64,000 bases of DNA from Bradyrhizobium vignae (lineage in GTDB: Bacteria; Pseudomonadota; Alphaproteobacteria; Rhizobiales; Xanthobacteraceae). Positions 53,314 to 62,931 of the stretch are shown piece after piece; the first letter of the stretch is position 1; the number at the start of each line of letters is the position of its first letter. The position numbers and the translations under genes are program-made. Under the pieces are notes generated by a model that was not told the DNA's origin, did not search any database, and saw only the letters and a program-made list of their open reading frames with translations. The stretch covers positions 35,028-99,027 of the forward strand of contig NZ_RDQF01000023.1 of the NCBI RefSeq assembly GCF_004114425.1, in the 5' to 3' direction.

Positions 53314-55638
53314 CTACACCGGATCGAACGCGCGGATCGGCGGCAGATTGCCGGTGAACTTCTCCACCTCGACCGTCGTCAACTGGCCGGTGCAGCCCTG
53401 CGCCAGGGATGAGGTGCCAACGTCGCGGGTAAGCACGTTCGGATTGCCGTGAACGCAGAGCGGCGCCTCCTCTTCGGGATCCATCGGATCGTACCAGGCG
53501 CCGGTCGGAAGCTGCACCACGCCCGGCGCGATGCCGTCGGTGACGTGGATCGCCGCCAGGCACGCGCCGCGCTCGTTGAACAGGCGAATGATGTCACCGT
53601 CCTTGATGCCACGCGCGTTCGCATCAGCCGGATTCATGCGCGCGACCTCGCGGCCGCGATGCTTCGAGCTAAGCGAATGTCCGCCGAAATCGAGCTGGCT
53701 GTGCAGGCGCGTCACCGGCTGGTTGGCGACGAGGAAGCACGGGGCCCCCGGCCTGGGCATGTCGGTCTTCTCCAGCCAGACCGGATGACCGGGACAATCC
53801 GCATCGCCGTGAGCCGCGATCTTAGCCGAGAAGATCTCGATCCGCCCGCTCGGCGTCGGCAGGGCGTGATTGACGGGATCCTCGCGGAAGCGTCGCAGCC
53901 GGCCGCCATCGTCCGCCTGTTGCGGCACGACCAGGCTGCCGCGCGCCCAGAACTCGTCGAAGCTCGGCGCCTCGAGGCCACGCTTGGCAAGCGAGGCGCG
54001 GGTCGGCTCGTAGAGATGCTTCAGCCACTCTCGCGACGTGCGCCCTTCAGTGAACGGTTCGCGCGCTCCGAGCCGTTCGGCGAGATCGGCGAAGATGTCG
54101 TAATCGTCACGCGCGAGCCCGAATGGCTCGGCAATCTGGTGCATCGCGACCATCAGGGGATCGTTGGTGGAATAGCCGATGTCCTCCCGCTCCAGCGTCA
54201 TCGTGGAGGGCAGCACGATGTCCGCGTGACGGGCAGTAGCCGTCCAGGCGAGCTCGTGCACGACCAGCGTGTCAACTTGCGCGAATGCCTTGCGCAGGCG
54301 GTTGATGTCCTGGTGGTGATGGAAGGGATTGCCGCCCGCCCAGTAGACCAGACGAATGTCGGGATAGGTACGCGTCTCGCCGTTATAGCGATACGTGCTG
54401 CCGGGCTTGAGCAGCATGTCGGCGATGCGCGCCACCGGGATGAAATCGGCAACACCGTTGCGGCCTTGGCCCAGCGTCGGGCCCGGCACGTCGTTGACAC
54501 GGCGTCCGTAATAGCCGATCGCCCCCAACGAATAGGCGTAGCCGCCGCCGGGAAGACCGATCTGGCCGAGCGCCGCCGCGAGCACCATGCCCATCCACAC
54601 CGGCTGCTCGCCATGCTCGGCGCGCTGAAGCGAATGGGAGACGGTGATGAGCGCGCGCTTTCCGGCAAGGCGCCGCGCCAGCTTGCGGATCACATCCGCC
54701 CCGACGCCGCAGATTGCTGCGGCCCATTCGGCGTGCTTGGCTTGCCCGTCGCTCTCGCCGGTGAGATAGCGCAGGAAGACCGGCCAGCCCTCGGTGTAGC
54801 GGTCGAGGAAGGCCTGGTCGTGCAGGCCTTCGCTGACCAGCGTATGGACGATGCCAAGCATCAACGCAGTATCGGTGCCGGGGACGCAGGTCATCCATTC
54901 GGCGCCCGCCTCGACCGGCAGATCATCGCGCAGCGGGCTGACCAGGATGAACTCGCAGCCGCGCCGGTGCGCGGCTGCCATTGCGCCACGCTCGACATGC
55001 TTGCTGATCGAGCCGCCGGCCACCATGGAGTTCTTCAGCGCCATGCCGCCGAACGCCAGCACGATCTCGCTCTCAGCCGCGATCTGCTCCCAAGTGACGT
55101 TGCGCTTGGTGATGTCTTCGTAGCCTGCCAGAATCTGTGGCAGCAGCACCGAGGAAGCGCCCGAGGAATAGGTGTTGACCGAGCGCACATAGCCGCCCAT
55201 CGCGATGTTGAGGAAGCGGTGCACCTGGCTCTGGGCGTGATGGAAGCGGCCGGCACTCGACCAGCCATAGGAGCCGCCGAACACAGCACCCGGCCCGCGC
55301 GTGTCACGGATGCGGGTCAGCTCGTCACCAAGAAGATCGAGCGCCTTCTCCCAGCTGACGGAGACGAACTCGTCGCGGCCGCGGCGATCATCGGGGCCCG
55401 GCCCGCGCTCGAGCCAGCCGCGGCGAACCGCCGGCTGGGCGATGCGCGCCTGGTGGCGGAGCGCGCCGGGAAAATTGTCGATGATGCCGTTCGGATCGGG
55501 ATCACCCGCATAGGCCCTGACCTCGAGCCCAGCCGCGCCCTGACGCGCGGAGAACACGCCCCAATGCGAGGTGTGCGGCCTGAAGCCGTCCGACAGGTCG
55601 AGACCGGGGTCGGGAAAGCCAATCGTATCGTCCATCAT
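53314..55638 (-). CDS. BisC/TorA-like molybdopterin oxidoreductase
   Basis: 774 residues from ATG 55638. DMSO-reductase family enzyme without an iron-sulfur domain at the N-terminus, like biotin/TMAO reductases. Seen: GAVFGGSYGWSSAGRFHHAQ, probable Mo-ligand Ser in TYSSGASSVL, GMALKNSMVAGG, AGGNPFHHHQDINRLR and the C-terminal molydopterin-dinucleotide binding segment (VANQPVTRLHSQLDFG; ARMNPADANARGIKDGD). No Tat signal is visible, so it is cytoplasmic. It likely reduces biotin or methionine S-oxides; that would suit the MsrA gene nearby, as inference. Confidence 0.92.
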   Translation of the reverse strand: MMDDTIGFPDPGLDLSDGFRPHTSHWGVFSARQGAAGLEVRAYAGDPDPNGIIDNFPGALRHQARIAQPAVRRGWLERGPGPDDRRGRDEFVSVSWEKALDLLGDELTRIRDTRGPGAVFGGSYGWSSAGRFHHAQSQVHRFLNIAMGGYVRSVNTYSSGASSVLLPQILAGYEDITKRNVTWEQIAAESEIVLAFGGMALKNSMVAGGSISKHVERGAMAAAHRRGCEFILVSPLRDDLPVEAGAEWMTCVPGTDTALMLGIVHTLVSEGLHDQAFLDRYTEGWPVFLRYLTGESDGQAKHAEWAAAICGVGADVIRKLARRLAGKRALITVSHSLQRAEHGEQPVWMGMVLAAALGQIGLPGGGYAYSLGAIGYYGRRVNDVPGPTLGQGRNGVADFIPVARIADMLLKPGSTYRYNGETRTYPDIRLVYWAGGNPFHHHQDINRLRKAFAQVDTLVVHELAWTATARHADIVLPSTMTLEREDIGYSTNDPLMVAMHQIAEPFGLARDDYDIFADLAERLGAREPFTEGRTSREWLKHLYEPTRASLAKRGLEAPSFDEFWARGSLVVPQQADDGGRLRRFREDPVNHALPTPSGRIEIFSAKIAAHGDADCPGHPVWLEKTDMPRPGAPCFLVANQPVTRLHSQLDFGGHSLSSKHRGREVARMNPADANARGIKDGDIIRLFNERGACLAAIHVTDGIAPGVVQLPTGAWYDPMDPEEEAPLCVHGNPNVLTRDVGTSSLAQGCTGQLTTVEVEKFTGNLPPIRAFDPV

Positions 55639-55796
55639 CTGATCCTTGTTCCGCTCCAGCCTGCAAATCGGGGTGTAATATACCGATCCGCTCCGGACGT
55701 CGTCGAGATCAGCGTTGACGGAAACGCTTGCCTGCCCCGCGCAAAGCCAGCCTCAGGGCCACCGGACATCAAGCGTCGCAAGAACCTGCACCTCAA

Positions 55797-55979
55797 TCAT
55801 CCGCGTGCGCAGCAATCGACCAGCAGCTCCCAGATCCGCTGCGCCTCTTCCCTCTTGTTGGTCTCCGGCACCTTCTCCGCGCTTGACTGATCACACGCAG
55901 CGATGGCGGGTGTTTCGCGAGGCACGATCCACCGCTCCGAGATCGGGTCGTACCATTCTCCGATATTCATCTCAGTCAC
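55797..55979 (-). CDS. Possible small hypothetical protein
   Basis: A 57-60 residue frame with start GTG 55979 or ATG 55970, reading MNIGEWYDPISERWIVPRET and ending ELLVDCCARG. The WYDPISERW opening looks non-random, but no strong ribosome-binding site is present. Weak call. The rest of 55639-56105 shows no gene. Confidence 0.35.
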   Translation of the reverse strand: MTEMNIGEWYDPISERWIVPRETPAIAACDQSSAEKVPETNKREEAQRIWELLVDCCARG

Positions 55980-56105
55980 GTCAGTCGGCTCACAAATTTG
56001 ATCACGATTGGGCGATGCGCGTACTGCAGCCTCATTGGGCCGTTCGGCAGCGCCGGCAGACGATTCACCAATCAGGAGCTCGCGCGATCGTTCCCGCCGG
56101 CTGCG

Positions 56106-56300
56106 TCATCCCGGTCGAGCCGGATGCAGCGTGCGCGGATGCCGCTCGTGCAGCAACCGCGCGAGCTCCTCACGCTCCGTCGCGCGTCCCTTCATGGCGG
56201 TCTCGAACAGCGCTTCCTGAATGTCGCGAGGCATGTCGCCCCATACCTCCATCGCGGCACGTCCGAGCAGACCCGCAAGATGATCCACTCCATTGCTCAT
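56106..56300 (-). CDS. Small hypothetical protein (64 residues)
   Basis: 64 residues from ATG 56300 with AGGAGAG about 5 nt upstream. The sequence MSNGVDHLAGLLGRAAMEVW and DIQEALFETAMKGRATEREE is helical and acidic/basic, and looks like a genuine small cytoplasmic protein. No domain is recognised. Confidence 0.65.
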   Translation of the reverse strand: MSNGVDHLAGLLGRAAMEVWGDMPRDIQEALFETAMKGRATEREELARLLHERHPRTLHPARPG

Positions 56301-56413
56301 TCGGCTCTCCTGATCTGCATGGGAATGGAACAGCCGCGGCCGCACCGCGTTCCACTGCCATCGCGACGCCACCACCACGGTCCTCATCTCGGCGGCTGAT
56401 AAGGAACACCCGA

Positions 56414-57271
56414 TCACATGAACGGTTTGCCACCGGTGACGGGCAGCGTTGCCCCCGAGGTGTAGCTCGAAAGCGGATCGGCCAGCATGACATAGGCCGT
56501 CGCCAGCTCGGCCGGCTGGCCGGCGCGGTGCATCGGCACCTGCTTGCCGAAGTTCTTGACGGATTCCTCCGGCATGGTCGACGGGATCAGCGGCGTCCAG
56601 ATCGGACCGGGGGCAACTGCGTTGACCCGAATGCCCTTGCCGGCCAACATCTGGGCGAGCCCACCCGTAAAATTCTGAATGGCTCCCTTGGTCGTGGCGT
56701 ACGCCAGCAGGATCGGGTTCGGCATGTCGGAGTTCACCGAGGCCGTGTTGATGATCGCAGCTCCCGGCCGCATGTGGGGCACGGCGGCCTTGGTCAGATA
56801 GAACATGGCGTGGATGTTGGTCTCGAACGTCCGCTGCCACTCTTGGTCGCTGATATCGGCGATGTCCTTGAACGTGGCCTGATGGGCCGCGTTGTTGACG
56901 AGGATGTCGATGCCGCCGAGCTCCTCGACGGTGCGACGCACGATGGCGCGGCAGTGCTCGGGATTGGCGATATCGCCGGGGATCAGGACGGCCTTGCGTC
57001 CCTCCCGCTCCACCAGCGCCTTGACCTCGGCCGCATCCTCGTCCTCGTTCAAATAGGAGATGGCGATATCAGCCCCTTCACGCGCATAGGCGATCGCCAC
57101 TGCGCGGCCGATGCCGCTGTCGCCGCCCGTGATGATCGCCTTCTTTCCCGCCAGACGCCCGGCGCCTTTGTAGCTCTCCTCGCCATGATCCGGCCGAGGC
57201 TGCATCGCCCGCGTCGAGCCGGGCATCGGTTGCCGCTGCGCAGGATAAGGTGGCTTCGGATAGTCGATCAT
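56414..57271 (-). CDS. Short-chain dehydrogenase/reductase
   Basis: 285 residues from ATG 57271 with GGGAGG upstream. NAD(P)-dependent oxidoreductase with an N-terminal extension (MIDYPKPPYPAQRQPMPGST) as in the YhdF-like group. Rossmann motif TGGDSGIGRAVA, NNAAH, catalytic Ser region TASVN and YATTK (Tyr and Lys). The C-terminal PVTGGKPF is typical. The substrate is unknown; members are often stress-induced. Confidence 0.93.
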   Translation of the reverse strand: MIDYPKPPYPAQRQPMPGSTRAMQPRPDHGEESYKGAGRLAGKKAIITGGDSGIGRAVAIAYAREGADIAISYLNEDEDAAEVKALVEREGRKAVLIPGDIANPEHCRAIVRRTVEELGGIDILVNNAAHQATFKDIADISDQEWQRTFETNIHAMFYLTKAAVPHMRPGAAIINTASVNSDMPNPILLAYATTKGAIQNFTGGLAQMLAGKGIRVNAVAPGPIWTPLIPSTMPEESVKNFGKQVPMHRAGQPAELATAYVMLADPLSSYTSGATLPVTGGKPFM

Positions 57272-57826
57272 GGAGAACCTCCCGGCATTTGCTGCGCTAA
57301 CGGAGCGCCGCCGAAAGTGTTCCTTACGACGCATCTGCACGTCTTTGGCGCTCAGGAAATCCTGCTGCTCCAGCGTGTTCAGGACATCCGGGTCCTTCTC
57401 CCAGCCGAAACGGCAATTCCCCATGGCGAGCTTGCGAAGGCCCGCCTGATCCCAACGGGCGGAGATGTGAGAGGCACCCCGCCGAAACGCATCAGAGCGC
57501 GTTTGCAGTCCGCACCTTGCGCTTCAGTAATCGCGACCGAAGAGCTTGTCCGGAGAGCGGTCCCTGGACGCTCTTCAGCCCTCGCGCGGCCTGCTCGCGA
57601 CAACGTTGATGCGATCGGTCGCCATGCCCGCGGCGGTCCTGCCGCGCGCCAGCGGGAGCCGGAGGCCGCCGCAGCGTGCGGTTGTCGCGGCCCGGCATGC
57701 TCACCCATTGATCACGGGAACCATATCTGGGGTGGCCAGTTGGCTTGCTGTTGAGCTGTGATTCTGCAGAGCAGCTCGACACCGGCATGCGTTCGAGTGC
57801 CGGGCATCCGTCGGGGGGCCAATCCC
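57272..57826. other. Intergenic region without a supported gene
   Basis: 555 bp between a leftward SDR and a rightward Crp/Fnr gene. It must hold both promoters. Short frames cover it on both strands but none has a ribosome-binding site or protein-like composition. Confidence 0.5.
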
Positions 57827-58618
57827 ATGATGGACCACGCGACCAGAGTTGGTAACCGATTGTTAGCAGCGTTGCCGCCAGCAGATTTTGCTTTGCTTGC
57901 ACCTCATCTGCGGAAAGTCGTGATCGAACGCGATTCAGTGCTCGTCCGATCGGGCGATCGGATCGAGCATCTTCTCTTCCCCCTCACCGGCGCGATCGCC
58001 AGTATCATGGAGCTGCCGAACGGACAGACGGTCGCCACGGCGATCATCGGCCGTGAGGGGGCTGTGGGTCTGACGTCAGCGCTTGGCACATCCCACTCGC
58101 CGTCGACGGCGGTCGTTCGCATATCCGGGGCCGCGCTGCAGATCTCGCCCGCGCGATTCCTGGCAGCCCAACATCGCAGCACCCAAATCGCATCCATGGT
58201 GCAGGTCTTCACGAGATCGTTGTTGATGCAACTTCAGCACGTGGCGGCCTGCAATGCACTACATTCCGTCGAAGCCCGCCTAGCATGCTGGCTGCTTCAC
58301 ATTCACGATCGAGCAAATGGCAGCGATCTCCTCCCGCTGACCCAGGAAACATTGTCGGAATTGCTCGGCGTCCGCCGCACCACCGTCACTCACGTCGTGA
58401 GCACAATGCGCGCATCACGAGCGCTGAAATCCAATCGACGCGGCCAGCTTGAGATTGATCGGCCGCGGCTCGAGGCCGTGGCATGCGAGTGCTACAAGGT
58501 CATGAGCCGCAGAATCGATCGGATCGTCTCGCACGGCGCGGTCGGGCTCGTTCATGGGGCTCCTCCGCGGAGCGCCTCCCGCTCGGCTGGCAGCCGAATA
58601 GCCGGGACAGGCTCGTAG
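57827..58618 (+). CDS. Crp/Fnr-family regulator
   Basis: 263 residues from ATG 57827 (an ATG 3 bp later and a GTG at 57758 are alternatives). Cyclic-nucleotide-binding-like beta barrel (VIERDSVLVRSGDRIEHLLF; ATAIIGREGAVGLTSALG) and a C-terminal winged helix (LTQETLSELLGVRRTTVTHV). There is no Fnr-type cysteine cluster at the N-terminus. It ends in a long basic tail. Likely a stress or nutrient regulator. Confidence 0.88.
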   Translation: MMDHATRVGNRLLAALPPADFALLAPHLRKVVIERDSVLVRSGDRIEHLLFPLTGAIASIMELPNGQTVATAIIGREGAVGLTSALGTSHSPSTAVVRISGAALQISPARFLAAQHRSTQIASMVQVFTRSLLMQLQHVAACNALHSVEARLACWLLHIHDRANGSDLLPLTQETLSELLGVRRTTVTHVVSTMRASRALKSNRRGQLEIDRPRLEAVACECYKVMSRRIDRIVSHGAVGLVHGAPPRSASRSAGSRIAGTGS

Positions 58619-58683
58619 AGCAGGTTCGCTTTCGCGAACTCGTCATCCATTCGTGTTGGGATGCTCGTTACGACAGCCCCGAC

Positions 58684-58917
58684 TTATGGCAAGCAAGCAG
58701 CACGGGCATGAGCTCTGCCGGTGCGAAGCTGGAACGGCCGCTCGCAGGTCCGAACTCGGCTTTGGCGACTGCCCGCCTTGCGCAGCTTGCGTTGACGGCT
58801 CTCTTCTCGACCTACCCGCTCTCTGAGCTTCTCAAGCTCCACGAGCTGGGTGACCAGCGCGTCGAGACGCTCTTGAAGCACAGCCGCAGGATTCTCCGCT
58901 CGAACGCGGGTATTCAT
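58684..58917 (-). CDS. Small coiled-coil-like hypothetical protein
   Basis: 77 residues from ATG 58917 with AGGAGG 8 nt upstream. The N-terminal half (AAVLQERLDALVTQLVELEK) is a likely coiled coil; the rest is Arg-rich. No known function. Confidence 0.5.
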   Translation of the reverse strand: MNTRVRAENPAAVLQERLDALVTQLVELEKLRERVGREESRQRKLRKAGSRQSRVRTCERPFQLRTGRAHARAACLP

Positions 58918-59141
58918 GACGCGCCTCCTGATCGAGGTCTTTGGGAGAAAGTCGCCTACTCTCGAGAGACGGGAAAACTATGCAATCCTCGGACGATCGC
59001 ACTAACATTTGGCATGTTGCGTCCACAAAAGCGTTGCGGCGGTGCGTCAAGGGGGCGCTCGGCTGACGTTCAGGTGTCGAGCGAATGGTCTTGCCAAGCG
59101 GTACCGCGGCCCACAGACTGCGCATGGATCGAGGAAGGCTC

Positions 59142-59639
59142 CTATCGGCTGGTTTCGGTTGCGCTCGAAATCCGAGTGCTAGCTCCGGGGCAATCGGCCT
59201 TGCGCTTCTCCTCATTCTCTTCGTCCGCGCAATCGAGCCCACCATCTGCGCTTGGAATTCCAGCGCCGCCGCCGGTTGCGAAAGGCCCTTTGGCACTGCC
59301 TCCGCCACCAGCAGACCCGCCGCTACCGCCGGAGCCGCCGCCGGATGCTCCTCCGGGGCGAGATGATCCTGCGGAGAGACTGCCAGGTGCTCCCCCACCC
59401 CCCGATGACCCGCCGCTGGAGCTCCCCGGCCCGGCCGCGGACGACCGATCGTTGTCGAAGAACGACCGACCTCTGTCGTCCTGCTTCACGCCGTGCAGGC
59501 CGCCAGAACCTGCAATGGCCGTTGAGGTCAGGGAAGTGGATAGAAGCAGGGTCATCACTGGGGGGGTCACAGCCGCAAATCTTCCGCAGGTTCTCAAGAA
59601 AGCCCGCCGATCGTCGTCTTCGTTGCCGTCCCGGGTCAC
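59142..59639 (-). CDS. Gly/Ser-rich protein with RR-type export signal (family member 1)
   Basis: 165 residues from GTG 59639 with AGGAGAG 7 nt upstream. The start MTRDGNEDDDRRAFLRTCGR leads into a hydrophobic segment (AVTPPVMTLLLSTSLTSTAI) ending AGS, a twin-arginine type signal. The mature part is almost only Gly, Ser, Pro and Asp (GGSSGGGGAPGSLSAGSSRP). It shares its first 40 residues closely with the gene at 62223. Function unknown; it may be a surface protein. Confidence 0.72.
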   Translation of the reverse strand: MTRDGNEDDDRRAFLRTCGRFAAVTPPVMTLLLSTSLTSTAIAGSGGLHGVKQDDRGRSFFDNDRSSAAGPGSSSGGSSGGGGAPGSLSAGSSRPGGASGGGSGGSGGSAGGGGSAKGPFATGGGAGIPSADGGLDCADEENEEKRKADCPGASTRISSATETSR

Positions 59640-59897
59640 GATACGCTCTCCTCGATTTAAAATTTTATTTACAGTATTATATATTAAATGTCCATTCAAC
59701 CAAAAATTTTCTCTGCCGCCCTAGGGTTGTTTAACGTGCACCGCCGGCAGATCGCCGGCATTTTCCCTGCTCGCGCCGCGACTTCCTGGCACCCTCCTGC
59801 CGCTCGCGCGCTGTTTCGAGTTGCGCTCTCGATTTAATTATGGTTAATTTTCATTTAACGGGGTCGAGTGCAAAATCAGCTATAATGGATTGTTGCG

Positions 59898-60149
59898 ATG
59901 CCACTACAATTCCATCGGTCCGTCCGGGACATGGAGATCTGGAGCGCGACCAGCGAAGGGTTCTCGTTCGTGATCAGTTTCGAAAGCCCCACAGGTCCAG
60001 GCTTTCACGGACGCTCCGGCTATCTGGCGAGTTGGCGTCCGCTCCACAAAAACCAGGCCGCAATCAAGATTGGCGGCTCGCCCTTTCGCACGTTAGCCGA
60101 GGCTGAAGGGGCCTGCCGCGACATGGCTGAGCATCTGGCGCCACAATAG
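59898..60149 (+). CDS. Small hypothetical protein (72-83 residues)
   Basis: Start ATG 59898 or 59931 (MEIWSATSEGFSFVISFESP). The middle GFHGRSGYLASWRPLHKNQ and end GGSPFRTLAEAEGACRDMAE look like a compact alpha/beta protein. No family name can be given. It lies after an AT-rich promoter-like stretch. Confidence 0.6.
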   Translation: MPLQFHRSVRDMEIWSATSEGFSFVISFESPTGPGFHGRSGYLASWRPLHKNQAAIKIGGSPFRTLAEAEGACRDMAEHLAPQ

Positions 60150-60185
60150 CCCCGCATACGCTCCGAAAGACGCCAGACGTTCTCA

Positions 60186-60875
60186 TCATTTCGCGCTGGT
60201 CGGATCCTGATGCAACAGATCAGGGGAATCCAGCCCGTGTGGCGCGGCATGCAGCTCGTTTCGCGAAATGGCCAACGCCGCGAGAACCGTACGATTGCTG
60301 ATGTCGAGCTTCTGGAAGATATGATGCAGGTGGACCTTGATCGTACCATCGGCAAGATTCAACCGACGCCCAATCTCCTTGTTCGATAGCCCCTCCGACA
60401 CGAGCCGCATGATCTGCCGCTCCCGGTCCGTCAGTTGTGTCAGGGGCTTCTCATCGGCGCGGGACTCCTCGTTGGCCTGCCCGTTGCTCGGCGAGGCCGC
60501 AGCTTGGCCCTGGGCGGCCTTCCGCAGGGTTGCGACCAGCATCTCGGCATCCGAATCCTTCGAGAGGACGACGCAGGCGCCGTCCAGAGCCAGCCTCTGC
60601 AACTCACCATCGGCCGCGATACCGGCGAAGAAGACCACCGCGGGAGCTGGCCCTGCAGCCTTTGCAACAGCGAGAATCTGCTGCCAGCCGGCATCGGGCA
60701 GGGCAGCATCGACTAGCGCGACGTCCGGCACTAGAAATCGGATTGCCTCAATGCAGCTTGCAGCATCGCTGCAAGACGCAGCGATCGCAAAATCACGCTG
60801 CGTCGCAAGAACGCTCCTGATCCCTTGCAAGACGATCGGGTGTCGATCCGCGATGACAATTCTGATGCGGCGCAT
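60186..60875 (-). CDS. NarL/FixJ-type response regulator
   Basis: 229 residues from ATG 60875 (MRRIRIVIADRHPIVLQGIR). Receiver domain with probable phospho-Asp56 (DVALVDAALPD) and an acidic pair reduced to a single Asp at the start. C-terminal LuxR helix-turn-helix: LTDRERQIMRLVSEGLSNKE and LNLADGTIKVHLHHIFQKL. No kinase is adjacent; the orphan kinase at 47336 is a candidate partner, by inference. Confidence 0.92.
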   Translation of the reverse strand: MRRIRIVIADRHPIVLQGIRSVLATQRDFAIAASCSDAASCIEAIRFLVPDVALVDAALPDAGWQQILAVAKAAGPAPAVVFFAGIAADGELQRLALDGACVVLSKDSDAEMLVATLRKAAQGQAAASPSNGQANEESRADEKPLTQLTDRERQIMRLVSEGLSNKEIGRRLNLADGTIKVHLHHIFQKLDISNRTVLAALAISRNELHAAPHGLDSPDLLHQDPTSAK

Positions 60876-61818
60876 GCTTCCCCTGCCTATTGCTGACAAC
60901 CCCTCGTGCAGCCGTTTAATCCAGCAATCTCCTTCAACCGCGAGGATAACCACTCCGCTCGGCCCCGACTCGCACCGTCTCAAGTGTCGGACCGCCGGGC
61001 AGCGTTCGATGGCTGCGCCACGCTAACTTGAGCAGCAAATATGCGCAGCACCGTAAGAATGCGGTGCTCCACAGAATTCAAGACTGCAGAACCTCGACGG
61101 AAACAGCGTCTCTTTCGGCAACGCCTGATAGATTCGATCGGCACATTCTCTCGGAGAATGTGAGCGACGGCACGGCTTGGCCGCCTTGGTTATTATGGTC
61201 AACATCCAATTAACTTCGTTGGTGCGGTTATTACGAAGGATATATTGGGACATTCACGATTCAAATCTAACATTCGACGAAGTTTCGGCGAAGGCGAGGC
61301 CATTCGACAGCCTCGCCTTTGAAAGGGAGGGAAAAGTAATACTATTCACCAACTGAAACTGCGTAACCAACCACGGAAATGGCTGCATCTGATCGCAGCC
61401 CGTGTAGCACCGATGACGACCGATCACCCAAGTTGGAGCTGCATCTTCGTCAATTCAGCAACTTCAATGAGCGGTTACGGGGAGCATCGTGGGCAATGAG
61501 TAGGTGGTCCCATGTATTCTTCAGCTGTTTTGCGTCAAACTCATCAGGCTCTTATCGTTCAATTCACCGAATTGCAGAACCTACGTAATCGCGTGTCGAA
61601 GGCCGAGCAGCGATTGCTTGCGCCGATGCGACGAGCCCACGGGCGGAGGGCGCGTGGGAAGCGACCGCTCGCTCGGAGGCACGGACCCAGCCGATAACTC
61701 AAACCGCCACGTGGCACGCTGGCGCAGCCGCGCGAGCGGATCGCGCTTGCCGGACCCTGGTTTGACCTGATAATCCCCCCTCCTGTTTGGGTTTCGGAGG
61801 TAGTTGGGGACGGCTTCC
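60876..61818. other. AT-richer intergenic region
   Basis: 943 bp without a supported gene. A perfect 10-bp hairpin AAGGCGAGGC / GCCTCGCCTT lies at 61291-61319. Short frames such as 61512-61697 exist but lack convincing start sites. The lower GC marks the start of an accessory-looking stretch. Confidence 0.5.
61291..61319 (+). terminator. Perfect 10-bp hairpin
   Basis: AAGGCGAGGC pairs with GCCTCGCCTT around CATTCGACA. It is followed by TTGAAAG, not a long T-run, so it is a weak terminator candidate. Confidence 0.45.
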
Positions 61819-62163
61819 ATGGGGAATGAGGACTGGGTATCTATGACCACAGCCGAGCTGTGGCGACTCTACGATGAGGTCACGGCTGTTCTTGGTCGCA
61901 GGATGACCGCGGAAAAAGCCAAGCTCGAAGAGCGGCTTCGCAGGATTGAGGGGACCGCCGCTCCGACCCAGAACGAGGAACGTCCTCGCCGCCCCTACCC
62001 CCCAGTGCTGCCGAAATACCAGAACCCGAAGAATCCATCCGAAACTTGGTCCGGTCGCGGTAAGCAGCCCCGATGGCTGAAAGCTCAGCTTCGAGCCGGC
62101 AAGAAGCTGAACGACCTCCTGATCGATCGCTCGTCCGGACAAAGGCGCCGCCGGACCGGATGA
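61819..62163 (+). CDS. H-NS-family nucleoid-associated protein
   Basis: 114 residues from ATG 61819 (TTG 61804 possible). The N-terminal half is a coiled coil (WRLYDEVTAVLGRRMTAEKA). The C-terminal DNA-binding segment YQNPKNPSETWSGRGKQPRW is the H-NS family signature. It binds AT-rich DNA and often silences acquired genes; here it lies in AT-richer accessory DNA. Confidence 0.92.
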   Translation: MGNEDWVSMTTAELWRLYDEVTAVLGRRMTAEKAKLEERLRRIEGTAAPTQNEERPRRPYPPVLPKYQNPKNPSETWSGRGKQPRWLKAQLRAGKKLNDLLIDRSSGQRRRRTG

Positions 62164-62222
62164 GCCCCGGCCCCGCTGCGGCGGCCTATATAGCCGCACG
62201 GCCGCTCGTTGGACCGCAGAAC

Positions 62223-62444
62223 TTAGCGATCGCGGTCCTCTTTTTTCCCGTTACTGCCGTCATCGCCGCCATTGCCAAAGCCGTTGTTGCCATGCACAAT
62301 GCGACCGGCTGAACCGGCGATCGCGGCCGAAGTCAGGGAGGTCGAGAGCAACAGCGTCACAGTCGGAGGGGTAACGGCGGCAAATCTGCCGCAGTTCTTC
62401 AGGAATTCGCGACGATCGTCGCCTTCTGCGTCGAGATGGGTCAT
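62223..62444 (-). CDS. Small protein with RR-type export signal (family member 2)
   Basis: 73 residues from ATG 62444. It starts MTHLDAEGDDRREFLKNCGR, a good twin-arginine motif (RREFLK), then AVTPPTVTLLLSTSLTSAAI and AGS. The mature part is short and Gly/Asn/Asp-rich (NNGFGNGGDDGSNGKKEDRD). The N-terminal half is nearly the same as the protein at 59142, while the mature parts differ. Unknown function. Confidence 0.72.
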   Translation of the reverse strand: MTHLDAEGDDRREFLKNCGRFAAVTPPTVTLLLSTSLTSAAIAGSAGRIVHGNNGFGNGGDDGSNGKKEDRDR

Positions 62445-62593
62445 CGGCTCGTCCTGCTCCAATCCAGCCCATCTTCAAAATAGACCACTATTATCGCACC
62501 TCAAGTTAAATATGTTAATTCAACCATTTTCATTGCCACCTTTGCATCGGTCCACGCCACTAGCGTTGCGTTTGCGAAAAGCACGTGCGCCCA

Positions 62594-62725
62594 AATTCCC
62601 TGCGAACAGGGAATTCTACAGGGAAATCCCCATGTCGCGGCTATTTGGCCAAGGGAATGTACGAAAACGCATGCGAATCCAATCTGTTGCGGCACTGGAT
62701 GCGCAAATCCATAACAGGGAAATTT
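62594..62725. repeat. CAGGGAAWT repeat cluster
   Basis: AATTCCCTG-CGAA-CAGGGAATT (62594-62615) is a perfect 9-bp hairpin; further CAGGGAAAT copies lie at 62618-62627 and 62713-62725. The surrounding 62445-62931 has no supported gene. These look like remains of a mobile element. Confidence 0.5.
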
Positions 62726-62931
62726 CTGATATGGTCAGAGAGCGGGCGCACGCGGAACCGGGAAACCGATGCCGGCTAGCGGCCGAGCGTTCTTTCGGTT
62801 AATGAAGGCGGTCCGGGACTGGAAAAAAGCGATACTTAAATAATTGAAATCCCCAAAAATAACTCTAGTTTTGAATCGGCGGTTCGCCCGGGCAGTAACT
62901 CATTTCCATTCCGCGAAAGCCGTCGTTCTAG

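Noticed and set aside
53449..55890. Long plus-strand frame opposite the BisC-like gene
   Set aside because: Shadow frame; the minus strand carries clear molybdopterin motifs.
55715..57754. Long plus-strand frame over the SDR gene
   Set aside because: No motifs, strange composition, and it runs against a clear SDR with a good ribosome-binding site.
61512..61697. 61-residue frame in the AT-richer gap
   Set aside because: No ribosome-binding site and a basic, random-looking tail; not strong enough to list as a gene.
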